Assembly (NCBI RefSeq): GCF_004339765.1
Contig: NZ_SMGO01000001.1
Coordinates: forward strand, 1-64,000
DNA from: Albibacterium bauzanense
GTDB taxonomy: Bacteria; Bacteroidota; Bacteroidia; Sphingobacteriales; Sphingobacteriaceae
Reading direction: 5' to 3'
DNA: 64,000 nucleotides
In this document: positions 25,252 to 33,610 of the stretch, in pieces
How positions within the stretch are numbered: the stretch's first letter is position 1
How the letters are laid out: each line of letters begins with the position of its first letter
Program-made: the position numbers and the translations under genes
Notes under the pieces: model-generated
The model's input: only the letters and a program-made list of their open reading frames with translations
What the model was told of the DNA's origin: nothing
Databases searched by the model: none

Positions 25252-26372
25252 AGATATTAAGGTTCCTTTTACAGAAAGAGTTCAGACAGATATTTCGTGA
25301 TAAGACTATTATTGCGATGATGTTTATGATGCCTACTGTACAGTTGATTATTCTTCCTTTGGCAATGGATTTGGAAGTGAAAAACATTAGTCTGTCTATT
25401 GTTGATCGGGATCATAGTAGTTATTCGCAACAGTTAATTAGTAAGGTAGGTTCTTCTGGATACTTCAAAATGGTGAGTATGGAACCTTCTTATAAGGAGG
25501 CGTTGAAATATGTTGAAAGGGATGAAGCGGATGTGGTGCTGGAAATACCTGCTGGCTTTGAACGAAATCTGATTCGGGAAGGGAAACAGAAAGTTGGTTT
25601 ATCAGTCGATGCAATTGATGGGACAAAAGCTTCTATTGGCGGCAGCTATTTAAATGCTATAATAGCAGACTTTACTGCTAACTTGGAAATTAATAATAAG
25701 GCTACAACTCCAACTAATTATACTTCAAAAAGTTTCATTGACGTAACCTATTCAACTTGGTTTAATCCCTTGGCTCAATTTAAATACTATTTGGTTCCGG
25801 GCATCCTTGTCTTATTATTAACGATGATTGGCGGTTTTCTGTCGTCTTTAAATATTGTGAGAGAGAAGGAAGTAGGGACCATAGAACAGATCAATGTGAG
25901 TCCGATTAAGAAATGGCAGTTTATCTTGGGCAAGCTTATTCCTTTTTGGATTATGGGGATTATTGTATTTACACTCGGACTTGTAGTTTGCTGGTTGATT
26001 TATGGTATTGTTTCAGAAGGTAGTCTTTTATTGCTCTACTTGTTTGCTGCTTTCTATTTAATAGCAGTTTTGGGTTTCGGTTTATTGATTTCAACTATTA
26101 GTGATAATCAGATTCAAGCTATGTTCCTGGCTTTTTTCTTTATGATGATCTTTACTTTGATGGGAGGTTTATTTACCTCGGTAGAAAGCATGCCTGATTG
26201 GGCAAGAAATATCTCTAATTTAATGCCAATAACACACTTTATTCGTGTAGTACGCATGGTTATGCTGAAGGGTAGTGGCTTTGCAGACGTTCAGCTTGAA
26301 TTCTTTTATATCATCGTTTTCGGTGTCATATTGAATGGCTGGGCTATCTGGAATTACAGAAAAACGGCCTGA
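25248..26372 (+). CDS. ABC-2 type permease (YbhR-like)
   Basis: 374 residues, same fold as the upstream permease: N-terminal helix (KEFRQIFRDKTIIAMMFMMP), extracytoplasmic domain, five C-terminal helices and the coupling segment REKEVGTIEQINVSPIKKWQ. Its ATG overlaps the stop of the preceding permease (ATGA), so translation is coupled. It is the last gene of the efflux operon. Family members export cationic drugs or dyes; the substrate here is unknown. Confidence 0.9.
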   Translation: MKILRFLLQKEFRQIFRDKTIIAMMFMMPTVQLIILPLAMDLEVKNISLSIVDRDHSSYSQQLISKVGSSGYFKMVSMEPSYKEALKYVERDEADVVLEIPAGFERNLIREGKQKVGLSVDAIDGTKASIGGSYLNAIIADFTANLEINNKATTPTNYTSKSFIDVTYSTWFNPLAQFKYYLVPGILVLLLTMIGGFLSSLNIVREKEVGTIEQINVSPIKKWQFILGKLIPFWIMGIIVFTLGLVVCWLIYGIVSEGSLLLLYLFAAFYLIAVLGFGLLISTISDNQIQAMFLAFFFMMIFTLMGGLFTSVESMPDWARNISNLMPITHFIRVVRMVMLKGSGFADVQLEFFYIIVFGVILNGWAIWNYRKTA

Positions 26373-26407
26373 TCATTTTTAATGTGTTTTTGGCTTAAAT
26401 AATAAAG

Positions 26408-26426
26408 GATAAAATACTCTTTTATC
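26408..26426. promoter_or_regulatory. GATAAAA/TTTTATC inverted repeat before the oxidase operon
   Basis: GATAAAA-TACTC-TTTTATC is a perfect 7-bp inverted repeat. It follows the ABC permease stop by 36 bases and sits about 38 bases before the inferred start of the oxidase transcript. It could be a weak terminator for the efflux operon or an operator/activator site for the oxidase operon; the sequence alone does not decide. Confidence 0.4.
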
Positions 26427-26440
26427 TTAATATTATTATT

Positions 26441-26448
26441 TAATTTTG
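26441..26448 (+). promoter_or_regulatory. -7 element TAATTTTG of the oxidase operon
   Basis: TAATTTTG matches TAnnTTTG, 21 bases before the CcoN start. No TTG is seen about 20 bases upstream, only T-rich sequence, which would suit a promoter that needs an activator. Confidence 0.4.
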
Positions 26449-26468
26449 CCGTATATAATATATTAAAT

Positions 26469-28565
26469 ATGATTTCAAACACTTTTCAATTGGCAATATC
26501 AAGCCTATGGATTAATGGTTTTATTGTCGTGCTATCTGTGATAATTATTATCGTATTATTATTTGCAATATCTGTTCTATTAAATATGCGAGAAATCAGG
26601 GGAGATACAGATAAGATGGGATTTAAGAGTGATGAAGAAAGGTTTAAGCATTATATAGACACCTTAAATAGCAAACAAATAGAAGAGTTTCGTAAAGTAA
26701 GAAAGAAAGAGACTTCTTTTGCCCCGACTTCTAAAAAAGATGTTGTTAGTGGCCTTACAATCGCGATTTTATGTTTGATTAGTCATTTTAGCTATGGACA
26801 AAATGAAGGTGTTGATTCCGAAACTGTAATGTCTAGTGGGGGTGTTATTATTACTTTAATTTTAATTGCTATACCCATTATAGTCGGTATTCTATTACTA
26901 GCTGGTCGGGTTAAGAAGTACATTAATAATATCAGTGATAGAAATAAACACATTGAGGCAAGGAAATTGGCAGATTATATTAAGTCTTTGCCTGAGGATG
27001 AAATAGAAGAAACTATTGAGCGGAGACAAGCTGCTGTAAATTATCAGCTGTCTCAAAAGGAGTTATCAGGCGATCAACCAGTGGCAGATACAAAAGGTTT
27101 GATAGCTGAGAATCCGGATACTTCTCTTCCGTTTGTTGCAGTTAAAAAGAAAGCTACAAAAAGACCTTCTGTAGATCCTAAACTTGCTAAATTGGTATTA
27201 TGGTTTGCAGCTACAGCTACCTTTTGGTTGATCTTTGGTACATCGGTTGGAGAGTATGTTGGGATTAAGTTTGTAGCTCCTGATATTGATCAAACCAGTT
27301 GGCTGAGTTTTGGAAGGTTAAGACCTGTTCATACTAATTCTGTTTTTTGGGGTTGGGCCTCTCTGGGGATGTTAGGTTTGGGTTATTATTCTGTACCCCG
27401 AGTAGGAAACAATGTGCTTTTTAGCTATAAACTCGGTTGGATTACTCTGGTTTTAATTAATGCGACGGTGCTGTTCGGTACGATTGCTCTTATGGCCGGT
27501 ATTAATAATGGCGGTGGTGAATTTCGTGAATATATCTGGCCTGTTATGCTGCCGTTTGCAGCTGCATTGATCCTTACGCTTTATAATTTCTTGAAGACTA
27601 TTGCTACACGTAAAACCAAAGAAATATATATATCTAATTGGTATATGGTTGCAGCATTGATCTTCGCTATTGTGATTACTCTGGTTGCTTATTTGCCATT
27701 TTGGCAAACTGGTTTAGGAGAAACGATAGTGCAGGGTTATTATATGCATCAAGGTGTGGGCATGTGGTTTATGATGTTTACACTGGGTATTGTGTATTAT
27801 TATCTTCCTCAACAATTGAACCAGCCAATCTATTCATACAGCCTGGGTATTTTGGCTTACTGGACTCAAATACTGTTTTATACTTTAATCGGATCGCATC
27901 ACTTTGTATTTAGTTCTATTCCATGGTGGTTGCAAACAGTAGCTATTGTAGGAAGTGTGGGAATGGTTATTCCGGTTGTAGCGGGTACTACCAACTTTGT
28001 AATGACCTTTAAAGGTGCATGGCATAAAATTACTGATAGCTATACTTTGCCTTTCTTTATCGTTGGAATTGTATTCTATTTTACAGGATCGATGCAGGGT
28101 ACGGCAGAAGCTTTTAGAGAAACCAATTTGTATTGGCACTTTACTGATTTTACGGTAGCTCATTCACACTTAACCATGTATGGTATTATAACCTTCTTTA
28201 TTTGGGCTGGTATGTATGTTATTATTCCTCGCTTAACAGGCAAGGAGCCTCCTCAAATAACAGTTGGTGCTCATTTCTGGATGGCTCTTATTGGTTTAAT
28301 GTTTTACTCTGTGCCTTTAATGATTGGAGGAACCTTACGTGGTTTGTCATGGATGGAAGGAAAACCGTTTCTTGATAGTGTGATTATGATGGCGCCACAT
28401 TGGTTGTGGCGTGCAATAGGAGGGAGTTTAATGTGGCTTTCTCATCTGGTTTTTGCTTATAATCTTTATAAAATGTGGGATTCTAAGCCTGCACTGGATG
28501 TGAAGGATCTGGCAATACAAAAATTAGATAAAGACCTTAATCAACAAACCGAAAAAGCTTTTTAA
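26469..28565 (+). CDS. ccoN: cbb3-type cytochrome c oxidase subunit I (CcoN) with long N-terminal extension
   Basis: 698 residues. The core (about 240-690) is the heme-copper oxidase subunit of the C family: heme ligand His288 (RPVHTNSVFWGW), CuB ligand His427 (MHQGVGMWF), the pair His477-His478 with the cross-linking Tyr471 six residues earlier (YTLIGSHH), and the heme ligands His565 and His567 (VAHSHLTMYG). The intact Tyr argues for O2 reduction rather than NO reduction. The first 235 residues are extra: a membrane helix (about 15-38), a charged loop, a signal-like helix ending HFSYGQ (about 97-115), a third helix (about 123-146) and a charged linker. The next gene (CcoO) starts 1 base after its stop. 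Confidence 0.9.
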   Translation: MISNTFQLAISSLWINGFIVVLSVIIIIVLLFAISVLLNMREIRGDTDKMGFKSDEERFKHYIDTLNSKQIEEFRKVRKKETSFAPTSKKDVVSGLTIAILCLISHFSYGQNEGVDSETVMSSGGVIITLILIAIPIIVGILLLAGRVKKYINNISDRNKHIEARKLADYIKSLPEDEIEETIERRQAAVNYQLSQKELSGDQPVADTKGLIAENPDTSLPFVAVKKKATKRPSVDPKLAKLVLWFAATATFWLIFGTSVGEYVGIKFVAPDIDQTSWLSFGRLRPVHTNSVFWGWASLGMLGLGYYSVPRVGNNVLFSYKLGWITLVLINATVLFGTIALMAGINNGGGEFREYIWPVMLPFAAALILTLYNFLKTIATRKTKEIYISNWYMVAALIFAIVITLVAYLPFWQTGLGETIVQGYYMHQGVGMWFMMFTLGIVYYYLPQQLNQPIYSYSLGILAYWTQILFYTLIGSHHFVFSSIPWWLQTVAIVGSVGMVIPVVAGTTNFVMTFKGAWHKITDSYTLPFFIVGIVFYFTGSMQGTAEAFRETNLYWHFTDFTVAHSHLTMYGIITFFIWAGMYVIIPRLTGKEPPQITVGAHFWMALIGLMFYSVPLMIGGTLRGLSWMEGKPFLDSVIMMAPHWLWRAIGGSLMWLSHLVFAYNLYKMWDSKPALDVKDLAIQKLDKDLNQQTEKAF

Positions 28566-28566
28566 A

Positions 28567-29586
28567 ATGGAATTCTTTAATAATCATAAAAGTCTCTTTA
28601 TTGCAACGGCTGCATTGTTTTTGATTCTGACATTCTTCGTGGCTATTATGCCTGCCTTGAATAATCAGAAAGACAATGCCCCATTGCCCAATGCAGTACC
28701 TTTAAGTGCGGCTGCACAAAAAGGAAAAGCACTTTATATAGCGAATGGCTGCGTGGCCTGCCATACTCAGCAAGTTAGAAATATTGATATGGATAAAATG
28801 TTTGGTTCAAGACCAAGTGTTTCAGCGGATTATGCAGATATAAAAAGACAAGATATCTGGCGTAATACGGCTACATTGATGGGAACTGAACGTACTGGTC
28901 CGGATTTAATTAATGTAGGAAATCGTCAGCCTAGCCAGGATTGGAACTTAGTTCATCTTTACAATCCAAGAACGGTGGTTAGTGAATCCATTATGCCTGC
29001 TTATCCATGGTTGTTTATCTTAAAAGAATATCCTACGATGGATGATGTAGTTGTTGCTGTGCCCGAAGAGTTTTTAAAAGATAAAAGTAAAAAGGTGGTT
29101 GCAACAGAGGATGCACTTAATTTGGTAGCTTATTTACAATCATTGAAGCAAACAGAAATGCCAACTGGTACAAATTTTCCGGAGTTTTTGTATAAACGAA
29201 ATGTTAAAAGTGCCGCGGTTGCCAGTAGTGGAGGAGAAGGGCCTTCTAAAGTTATAGCTGCCGATGGTGTTGCCTTATATGCTACAAATTGCCAGGCTTG
29301 TCACCAGCAAAATGGAAAAGGATTGCCTGGTGCATTTCCTTCACTTGCAGGAAGTAAGGTTGTGTTGGATGAGAATCCTGAGATATTTGTAGACATTATT
29401 ATGAACGGTTATAATGCCCGTGCTAATGAAGGGTTTGGCCCCATGCCTGCAGTTGGAACTATGGCTAATTTAACTGCTGATGAGATTACTGCTATTATGA
29501 ATCATGAGAAAACAAGTTGGGGAAATGATGCAAAAACAGTAACTGTAGAAGAGATTCAAAAATTAATTGATAAGGTTAAGAAATAG
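28567..29586 (+). CDS. ccoO: CcoO-like cytochrome c fused to a C-terminal cytochrome c domain
   Basis: 339 residues. An N-terminal membrane anchor (about residues 9-30) leads to a first heme c site CVACH (Cys62, Cys65, His66) in a CcoO-type domain (GTERTGPDLINVGNR, SIMPAYPWLF with Met143). A second cytochrome c domain follows with CQACH (Cys242, Cys245, His246) and GPMPAVGTM as likely Met ligand. Canonical CcoO has one heme; the second domain probably stands in for the missing CcoP. In many Bacteroidota CcoN and CcoO are fused, but here they are separate and the fusion is O-to-P. It acts in the membrane, delivering electrons to CcoN. Confidence 0.88.
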   Translation: MEFFNNHKSLFIATAALFLILTFFVAIMPALNNQKDNAPLPNAVPLSAAAQKGKALYIANGCVACHTQQVRNIDMDKMFGSRPSVSADYADIKRQDIWRNTATLMGTERTGPDLINVGNRQPSQDWNLVHLYNPRTVVSESIMPAYPWLFILKEYPTMDDVVVAVPEEFLKDKSKKVVATEDALNLVAYLQSLKQTEMPTGTNFPEFLYKRNVKSAAVASSGGEGPSKVIAADGVALYATNCQACHQQNGKGLPGAFPSLAGSKVVLDENPEIFVDIIMNGYNARANEGFGPMPAVGTMANLTADEITAIMNHEKTSWGNDAKTVTVEEIQKLIDKVKK

Positions 29587-29601
29587 ATATAAAATAAAGA
29601 C

Positions 29602-29862
29602 ATGAAAAGGATAGTAATCTTATTACCACTTTTACTCGCTGCCCTAGGTGGCTTTGCTTGTCCGGCTTGTGAAAAACAACAACCTGCACTTCTAAAAGGT
29701 ATTTCTCATGGAAGCGGACCTGATAGTAATTGGGACATGGTGATTGTTTGGATTATAGCGATCATAGTAGTTTTGACTTTGTTTTTTTCTATAAAGTTTT
29801 TAGTAAAACCAGGAGAAAAATCAAAGTCACATATTAAACGGTTTATATTAAGTAACGATTAA
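29602..29862 (+). CDS. Small oxidase-associated membrane protein with CPAC motif
   Basis: 86 residues: signal peptide, then ACPACEKQQP just after the probable cleavage site, a short loop (GISHGSGPDSNWD), one membrane helix (VIVWIIAIIVVLTLFFSIKF, about 48-68) and a basic tail. The CxxC would face the periplasm. I know of similar small proteins next to oxidase genes in Bacteroidota but no function for them; assembly, copper or thiol handling would be guesses. It begins 15 bases after the cytochrome gene and 6 bases before the next gene. Confidence 0.7.
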   Translation: MKRIVILLPLLLAALGGFACPACEKQQPALLKGISHGSGPDSNWDMVIVWIIAIIVVLTLFFSIKFLVKPGEKSKSHIKRFILSND

Positions 29863-29868
29863 ATACTG

Positions 29869-30279
29869 ATGAAAACTAAAAGCAGCATTTTGCTTTTCAT
29901 TGACGATGAATCAACTCCAATAGCGTCTTTTCAGGCACCAGTAAAATTTGAGTTGGATACTACCAAGCTAGTCGATGGAAAACACACATTAAGAATAGTA
30001 AGTAAGGATCCGAATGGTAAAGAAGGCATTCGGATTGTTCCATTTGAGGTTCGTAACGGTCCGGCTATAAGCATTGAAGGTTTACGTAAAGATGCAATTG
30101 TTGATGGGGTTATCCCTCTTATGATTAATGCTTATGGAAAAGGTAATTCAAGTCAATTTTACATAGAGGGAAGTGAAACACCACAAAGCATTCCTTACTG
30201 GGTTTGGATATTATTAATTGGCTTTGTGGGTTGGGCGCTTTATTATCTATTTACCTATATTAATGTAGTTCCTAATTAA
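29869..30279 (+). CDS. Ig-like domain protein with C-terminal membrane anchor
   Basis: 136 residues. The N-terminal part looks like a beta-sandwich (VKFELDTTKLVDGKHTLRIV, then VPFEVRNGPAISIEGL), with a C-terminal membrane helix (IPYWVWILLIGFVGWALYYL). No signal peptide is visible, so with N-out topology it would depend on the C-terminal helix; alternatively the beta domain is cytoplasmic. It is not a cytochrome (no CxxCH). Position inside the oxidase operon suggests an accessory or structural subunit. Confidence 0.6.
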   Translation: MKTKSSILLFIDDESTPIASFQAPVKFELDTTKLVDGKHTLRIVSKDPNGKEGIRIVPFEVRNGPAISIEGLRKDAIVDGVIPLMINAYGKGNSSQFYIEGSETPQSIPYWVWILLIGFVGWALYYLFTYINVVPN

Positions 30280-30293
30280 TGAAATAAAAGACC

Positions 30294-31124
30294 ATGGATA
30301 TATCAGAAAATACCCGCATATCCGATTTATTAAAAGAGAATAAGGTTAGCATTGATGCAATTGCCTCATTGGCTAAACCTCTTGAGAAACTTAAGAATCC
30401 TATTTTAAGAAAGCTGATGGCTTCTCGTGTAACTATAGCTGAAGCTGCAAAAATGGGAGGTTGCTCTCTTCAGGATTTTGAAAGGGTATTAACACCATTG
30501 GGTTTTAAGTTTATAAAGAATGTGGAGAAAGAAGATTTTGTGGAAGAGGAGTCACCTAATTGGCTGAAGAATCTTCCTGCAGATCATATCGAGGTATTTG
30601 ATGTGAGAGAGATTTTGTTAGGCGGACAAGATCCTTTAAAACAAATTATGCAACGTTTTAAAAGTGTTCCGACTGGAAACGCACTTTGCATTGTAAATAG
30701 TTTTATACCTGTTCCTTTGGTACGTTTGCTTGAAAAAGATGGTGTAAAAAGCTTTACAAAAACAATAAGAATCAATGAATTTCATACGTATTTTTATAAA
30801 GTTCCTACTGTTAAAGAGACAGTAGCTCCTGCGCCTGGAACCAATGATAACATCCACATGCTTGACCAAGCTTCCTTTCAAGAGGAATATAATAAGTTTT
30901 CTGAAGCTAATATTCGTGAAATTGATGTACGTGCTCTGGAAATGCCAGGCCCTATGCAAACCATTCTGCAAATACTACCTACATTAAGTACTAATGAAGC
31001 TTTGTATGTAAATCATAAACGAGTTCCATTATATTTACTTGAAGAAATAGCAGGTGAAAATTATTATGTAAATATTCTTACTTTATCTGAAATAGATGTT
31101 AAATTATTGATTTATAAAAGATGA
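30294..31124 (+). CDS. DUF1858 plus two DUF2249 domains, cytoplasmic
   Basis: 276 residues. Residues about 1-72 are a DUF1858-like helical domain (TRISDLLKENKVSIDAIASL, AAKMGGCSLQDFERVL). Then come two DUF2249 domains of the TusA-like fold, starting IEVFDVREILLGGQDPL (about 97) and IREIDVRALEMPGPMQTIL (about 205). DUF2249 domains recur near heme-copper oxidases, denitrification genes and hemerythrins, but their reaction is unknown. It is the fifth gene of the oxidase operon (15 bases after the Ig-like gene), so a role in redox or cofactor handling for the oxidase is a fair inference. Confidence 0.78.
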   Translation: MDISENTRISDLLKENKVSIDAIASLAKPLEKLKNPILRKLMASRVTIAEAAKMGGCSLQDFERVLTPLGFKFIKNVEKEDFVEEESPNWLKNLPADHIEVFDVREILLGGQDPLKQIMQRFKSVPTGNALCIVNSFIPVPLVRLLEKDGVKSFTKTIRINEFHTYFYKVPTVKETVAPAPGTNDNIHMLDQASFQEEYNKFSEANIREIDVRALEMPGPMQTILQILPTLSTNEALYVNHKRVPLYLLEEIAGENYYVNILTLSEIDVKLLIYKR

Positions 31125-31130
31125 TAGGGG

Positions 31131-31649
31131 ATGGAAAAGTTTACGATATGGACGGTCGGTCATTCAACTCGTAGTTTTTCAGAGTTTCTGGAATTGCTGC
31201 AACATAATTCGATTAAATTACTGGTGGATGTAAGGAGCCTCCCGGGTTCACGGAAGTTTCCTCAATTTAATAAAGAGAATTTAGAGACAGAACTACCTGC
31301 TAATGGTATTGAATATCAGCATATGCTCGCTCTTGGTGGAAGAAGAAAGGTTCATAAAGATTCTAAAAATACGGCCTGGCGAAATCCTTCTTTCCAAGGA
31401 TATGCTGATTATATGGAAACGGAAGAGTTTAGAACAGCACTGAATGAACTGGAAAATAGCAGCAAAAATCAAAATACTTGTATTATGTGTTCAGAGGCAG
31501 TTTGGTGGCGCTGTCATCGGAGTATGATTGCAGATGCACTTAAGTTAGATGGATGGAAAGTGCTGCATATCTTATCGTTAACTAAATTAGAGAAACATCC
31601 TTATACATCTCCGGCATCTATTAAAAATGGTAAGCTTTTTTATAATTAG
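31131..31649 (+). CDS. DUF488 family protein
   Basis: 172 residues with the family signatures WTVGHSTRSFSEFLELL, LVDVRSLPGSRKFPQFN, LGGRRKVHKDSKNTAWRNPS and CIMCSEAVWWRCHRSMIADA. The two cysteines in CIMCSE and the later CHR make it a candidate for a thiol- or metal-linked function, but the family is uncharacterised. It starts 6 bases after the DUF1858/DUF2249 gene, so it is probably the last gene of the oxidase operon. Confidence 0.82.
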   Translation: MEKFTIWTVGHSTRSFSEFLELLQHNSIKLLVDVRSLPGSRKFPQFNKENLETELPANGIEYQHMLALGGRRKVHKDSKNTAWRNPSFQGYADYMETEEFRTALNELENSSKNQNTCIMCSEAVWWRCHRSMIADALKLDGWKVLHILSLTKLEKHPYTSPASIKNGKLFYN

Positions 31650-31691
31650 CTCAAAATAAATAACTGTTTTTGTGATTTTTATGCTATTTTA

Positions 31692-31723
31692 TTGTGTTTT
31701 TTAATGTGAAGACAATACTTTTG
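31692..31723 (+). promoter_or_regulatory. Promoter TTG-N21-TACTTTTG of the CLC gene
   Basis: TTG at 31692-31694 and TACTTTTG at 31716-31723, 17 bases before the CLC start codon. Both parts match the Bacteroidota consensus; the spacer is at the long end. Confidence 0.5.
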
Positions 31724-31739
31724 TCGAAAACATAATTAA

Positions 31740-33605
31740 ATGCGAAAAAGTAAAGGTACAAGGGAGCCCATCCCGATAGCTCCTTCTCTAGGCTTTAATG
31801 ATCAAGAGTTTATTGATACACCACCTTCAGTTTCTAAACGGGTTCTTTATTTAAGTGCACAGGCAGTTTTTAATGCTATAATTATTGGCTTCATTGCGAA
31901 GCTGCTTGTTGAGTTGATTCATCTTATTACTAATCTTTTCTTTTATGGAAATTTTTCATTTGAAGAAACTACTCCGGCCGGTAATACATTGGGATTATGG
32001 GTTATTGTAATCCCGGTTATAGGTGGACTTATTGTGGGTGTTATGGCTAAATTGGGTTCTACAGCTATTCGTGGTCATGGAATTCCAGAGGCCATGGAGC
32101 AGGTATTAACCAATGAAAGTAAAATTAAACCTATTATTACCATTTTAAAACCACTATCTGCAGCAATCTCTATTGGTTCGGGTGGTCCATTTGGTTCTGA
32201 AGGCCCTATCATTTCAACCGGTGGAGCTTTGGGTTCTTTTGCCGGACAAATTATGAAAATTACGCCGAATGAGCGTAAAATTATGCTTACGGCTGGTGCT
32301 ACTGCAGGTATGGCAGCTATTTTTGGAACGCCAGTGGCGGCTGTTTTGTTGGCTGTTGAGTTGTTGCTTTTTGAATTTTCACCACGTTCTATTATTCCGG
32401 TTGCATTGGCTTGTGCTACAGGTGCTGCGATGCATTTGTTAATGTTTGGACAAGAGCCGATGTTTGGAATGCCCGACATTCCTGCACCAACCTACCAGGC
32501 TTTAATGTGGTATGTAACATTAGGGGGGATTATTGGTGTACTGGCAGCCCTTATTTCTAAAAGTATTTATTTAATAGAAGATTGGTTTGAGAAACTTCCT
32601 ATACATTGGATGTGGTGGCCAGCTATTGGTGCCATTGCAATTGGTGTAGTAGGTTATTTCGCTCCTTATACTATGGGAGTAGGATATTCTAATATCTCTG
32701 ATTTATTAACAGGAAATTTGCCTGTACAAATGATATTTGGATTGGGAGTATTGAAGTTTATTTCCTGGTCTATTTCTTTAGGTAGTGGTACTTCTGGCGG
32801 TACTTTGGCTCCTTTATTTACTATAGGTGGAGCGATAGGATTGGCTTTAGGAATGGTTATTCAATATATTTTTCCAGAGAGCGATATTAATTTACCTACC
32901 TGTGCTTTAATTGGTATGGCAAGTATGTTTGCCGGTTCAGCACGTGCATTACTAACATCAATTGTTTTTGCTTTTGAAGTTACGATGCAACCTCATGGTT
33001 TACTTCCTTTACTAGGAGCTTGTACTTCAGCTTATTTTGTGTCTTTTTTCTTAATGAAAGGAACAATTATGACAGAGAAGATTCAACGTAGAGGAATATT
33101 AACTCCTGATGCTTACGAGCCTGATGTTTTACAGCAAATGCATGTTGGAGAAGTAATGGAGTATTTGGAACCACAAATATCATTGAATCAGAGTATTGCT
33201 GATGTTAAAAAATGGGTATCTTTAAATCGTCCTGATCGTCATGTATTGATTGTAAAGGATAATGAGGGGAAGCTGGCTGGTACCTTAAAATTAAAGGATT
33301 TGCGAGAAAATGAATTGGATGAAAATGTGAGTATTGAAGCCTTGATGGATAAGAAGATCATTTATATTTATCCGGAGAGTCAATTAAGCTTTGCTGTCGA
33401 AATGATGGATCGTTATCATACTGATTTAATTCCTGTAGTAAATCGTGATAATAAAACACAGTCTATTGGTTTGTTAACTCCAACATTAGTGTTTGCAGCT
33501 TACCGTAAAGCTCGTTATGCCGATCAACAACTTCAACGGCCAATTAGTTTGAAAAGGAGTGGTTATAGAATGCTCGTAAAAAGTAAAAAGGGATTTAAAA
33601 GGTAA
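31740..33605 (+). CDS. CLC family chloride channel/antiporter with C-terminal CBS pair
   Basis: 621 residues. The membrane part (about residues 30-450) has the CLC motifs GSGGPFGSEGP (with the gating Glu of the GxEGP loop) and GTSGGTLAPLFTIGG. The C-terminus carries two CBS domains (about 462-525, VGEVMEYLEPQI, and 535-590, IEALMDKKIIYIYPESQ) that commonly bind adenine nucleotides and regulate gating. It probably moves Cl- across the inner membrane. It is followed 6 bases later by an MFS gene, so the two share a transcript. Confidence 0.9.
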   Translation: MRKSKGTREPIPIAPSLGFNDQEFIDTPPSVSKRVLYLSAQAVFNAIIIGFIAKLLVELIHLITNLFFYGNFSFEETTPAGNTLGLWVIVIPVIGGLIVGVMAKLGSTAIRGHGIPEAMEQVLTNESKIKPIITILKPLSAAISIGSGGPFGSEGPIISTGGALGSFAGQIMKITPNERKIMLTAGATAGMAAIFGTPVAAVLLAVELLLFEFSPRSIIPVALACATGAAMHLLMFGQEPMFGMPDIPAPTYQALMWYVTLGGIIGVLAALISKSIYLIEDWFEKLPIHWMWWPAIGAIAIGVVGYFAPYTMGVGYSNISDLLTGNLPVQMIFGLGVLKFISWSISLGSGTSGGTLAPLFTIGGAIGLALGMVIQYIFPESDINLPTCALIGMASMFAGSARALLTSIVFAFEVTMQPHGLLPLLGACTSAYFVSFFLMKGTIMTEKIQRRGILTPDAYEPDVLQQMHVGEVMEYLEPQISLNQSIADVKKWVSLNRPDRHVLIVKDNEGKLAGTLKLKDLRENELDENVSIEALMDKKIIYIYPESQLSFAVEMMDRYHTDLIPVVNRDNKTQSIGLLTPTLVFAAYRKARYADQQLQRPISLKRSGYRMLVKSKKGFKR

Positions 33606-33610
33606 ATTCT

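Noticed and set aside
26469-28565. CcoN as a nitric oxide reductase of the C-family-related type
   Set aside because: The oxidase-specific Tyr six residues before the His-His pair is present, along with all metal ligands.
31740-33605. CLC protein as a fluoride-specific CLC-F exporter, given crcB in the same window
   Set aside because: The selectivity and gating loops (GSGGPFGSEGP) and the CBS pair fit ordinary chloride CLCs, and crcB is 11 kb away on the other strand.
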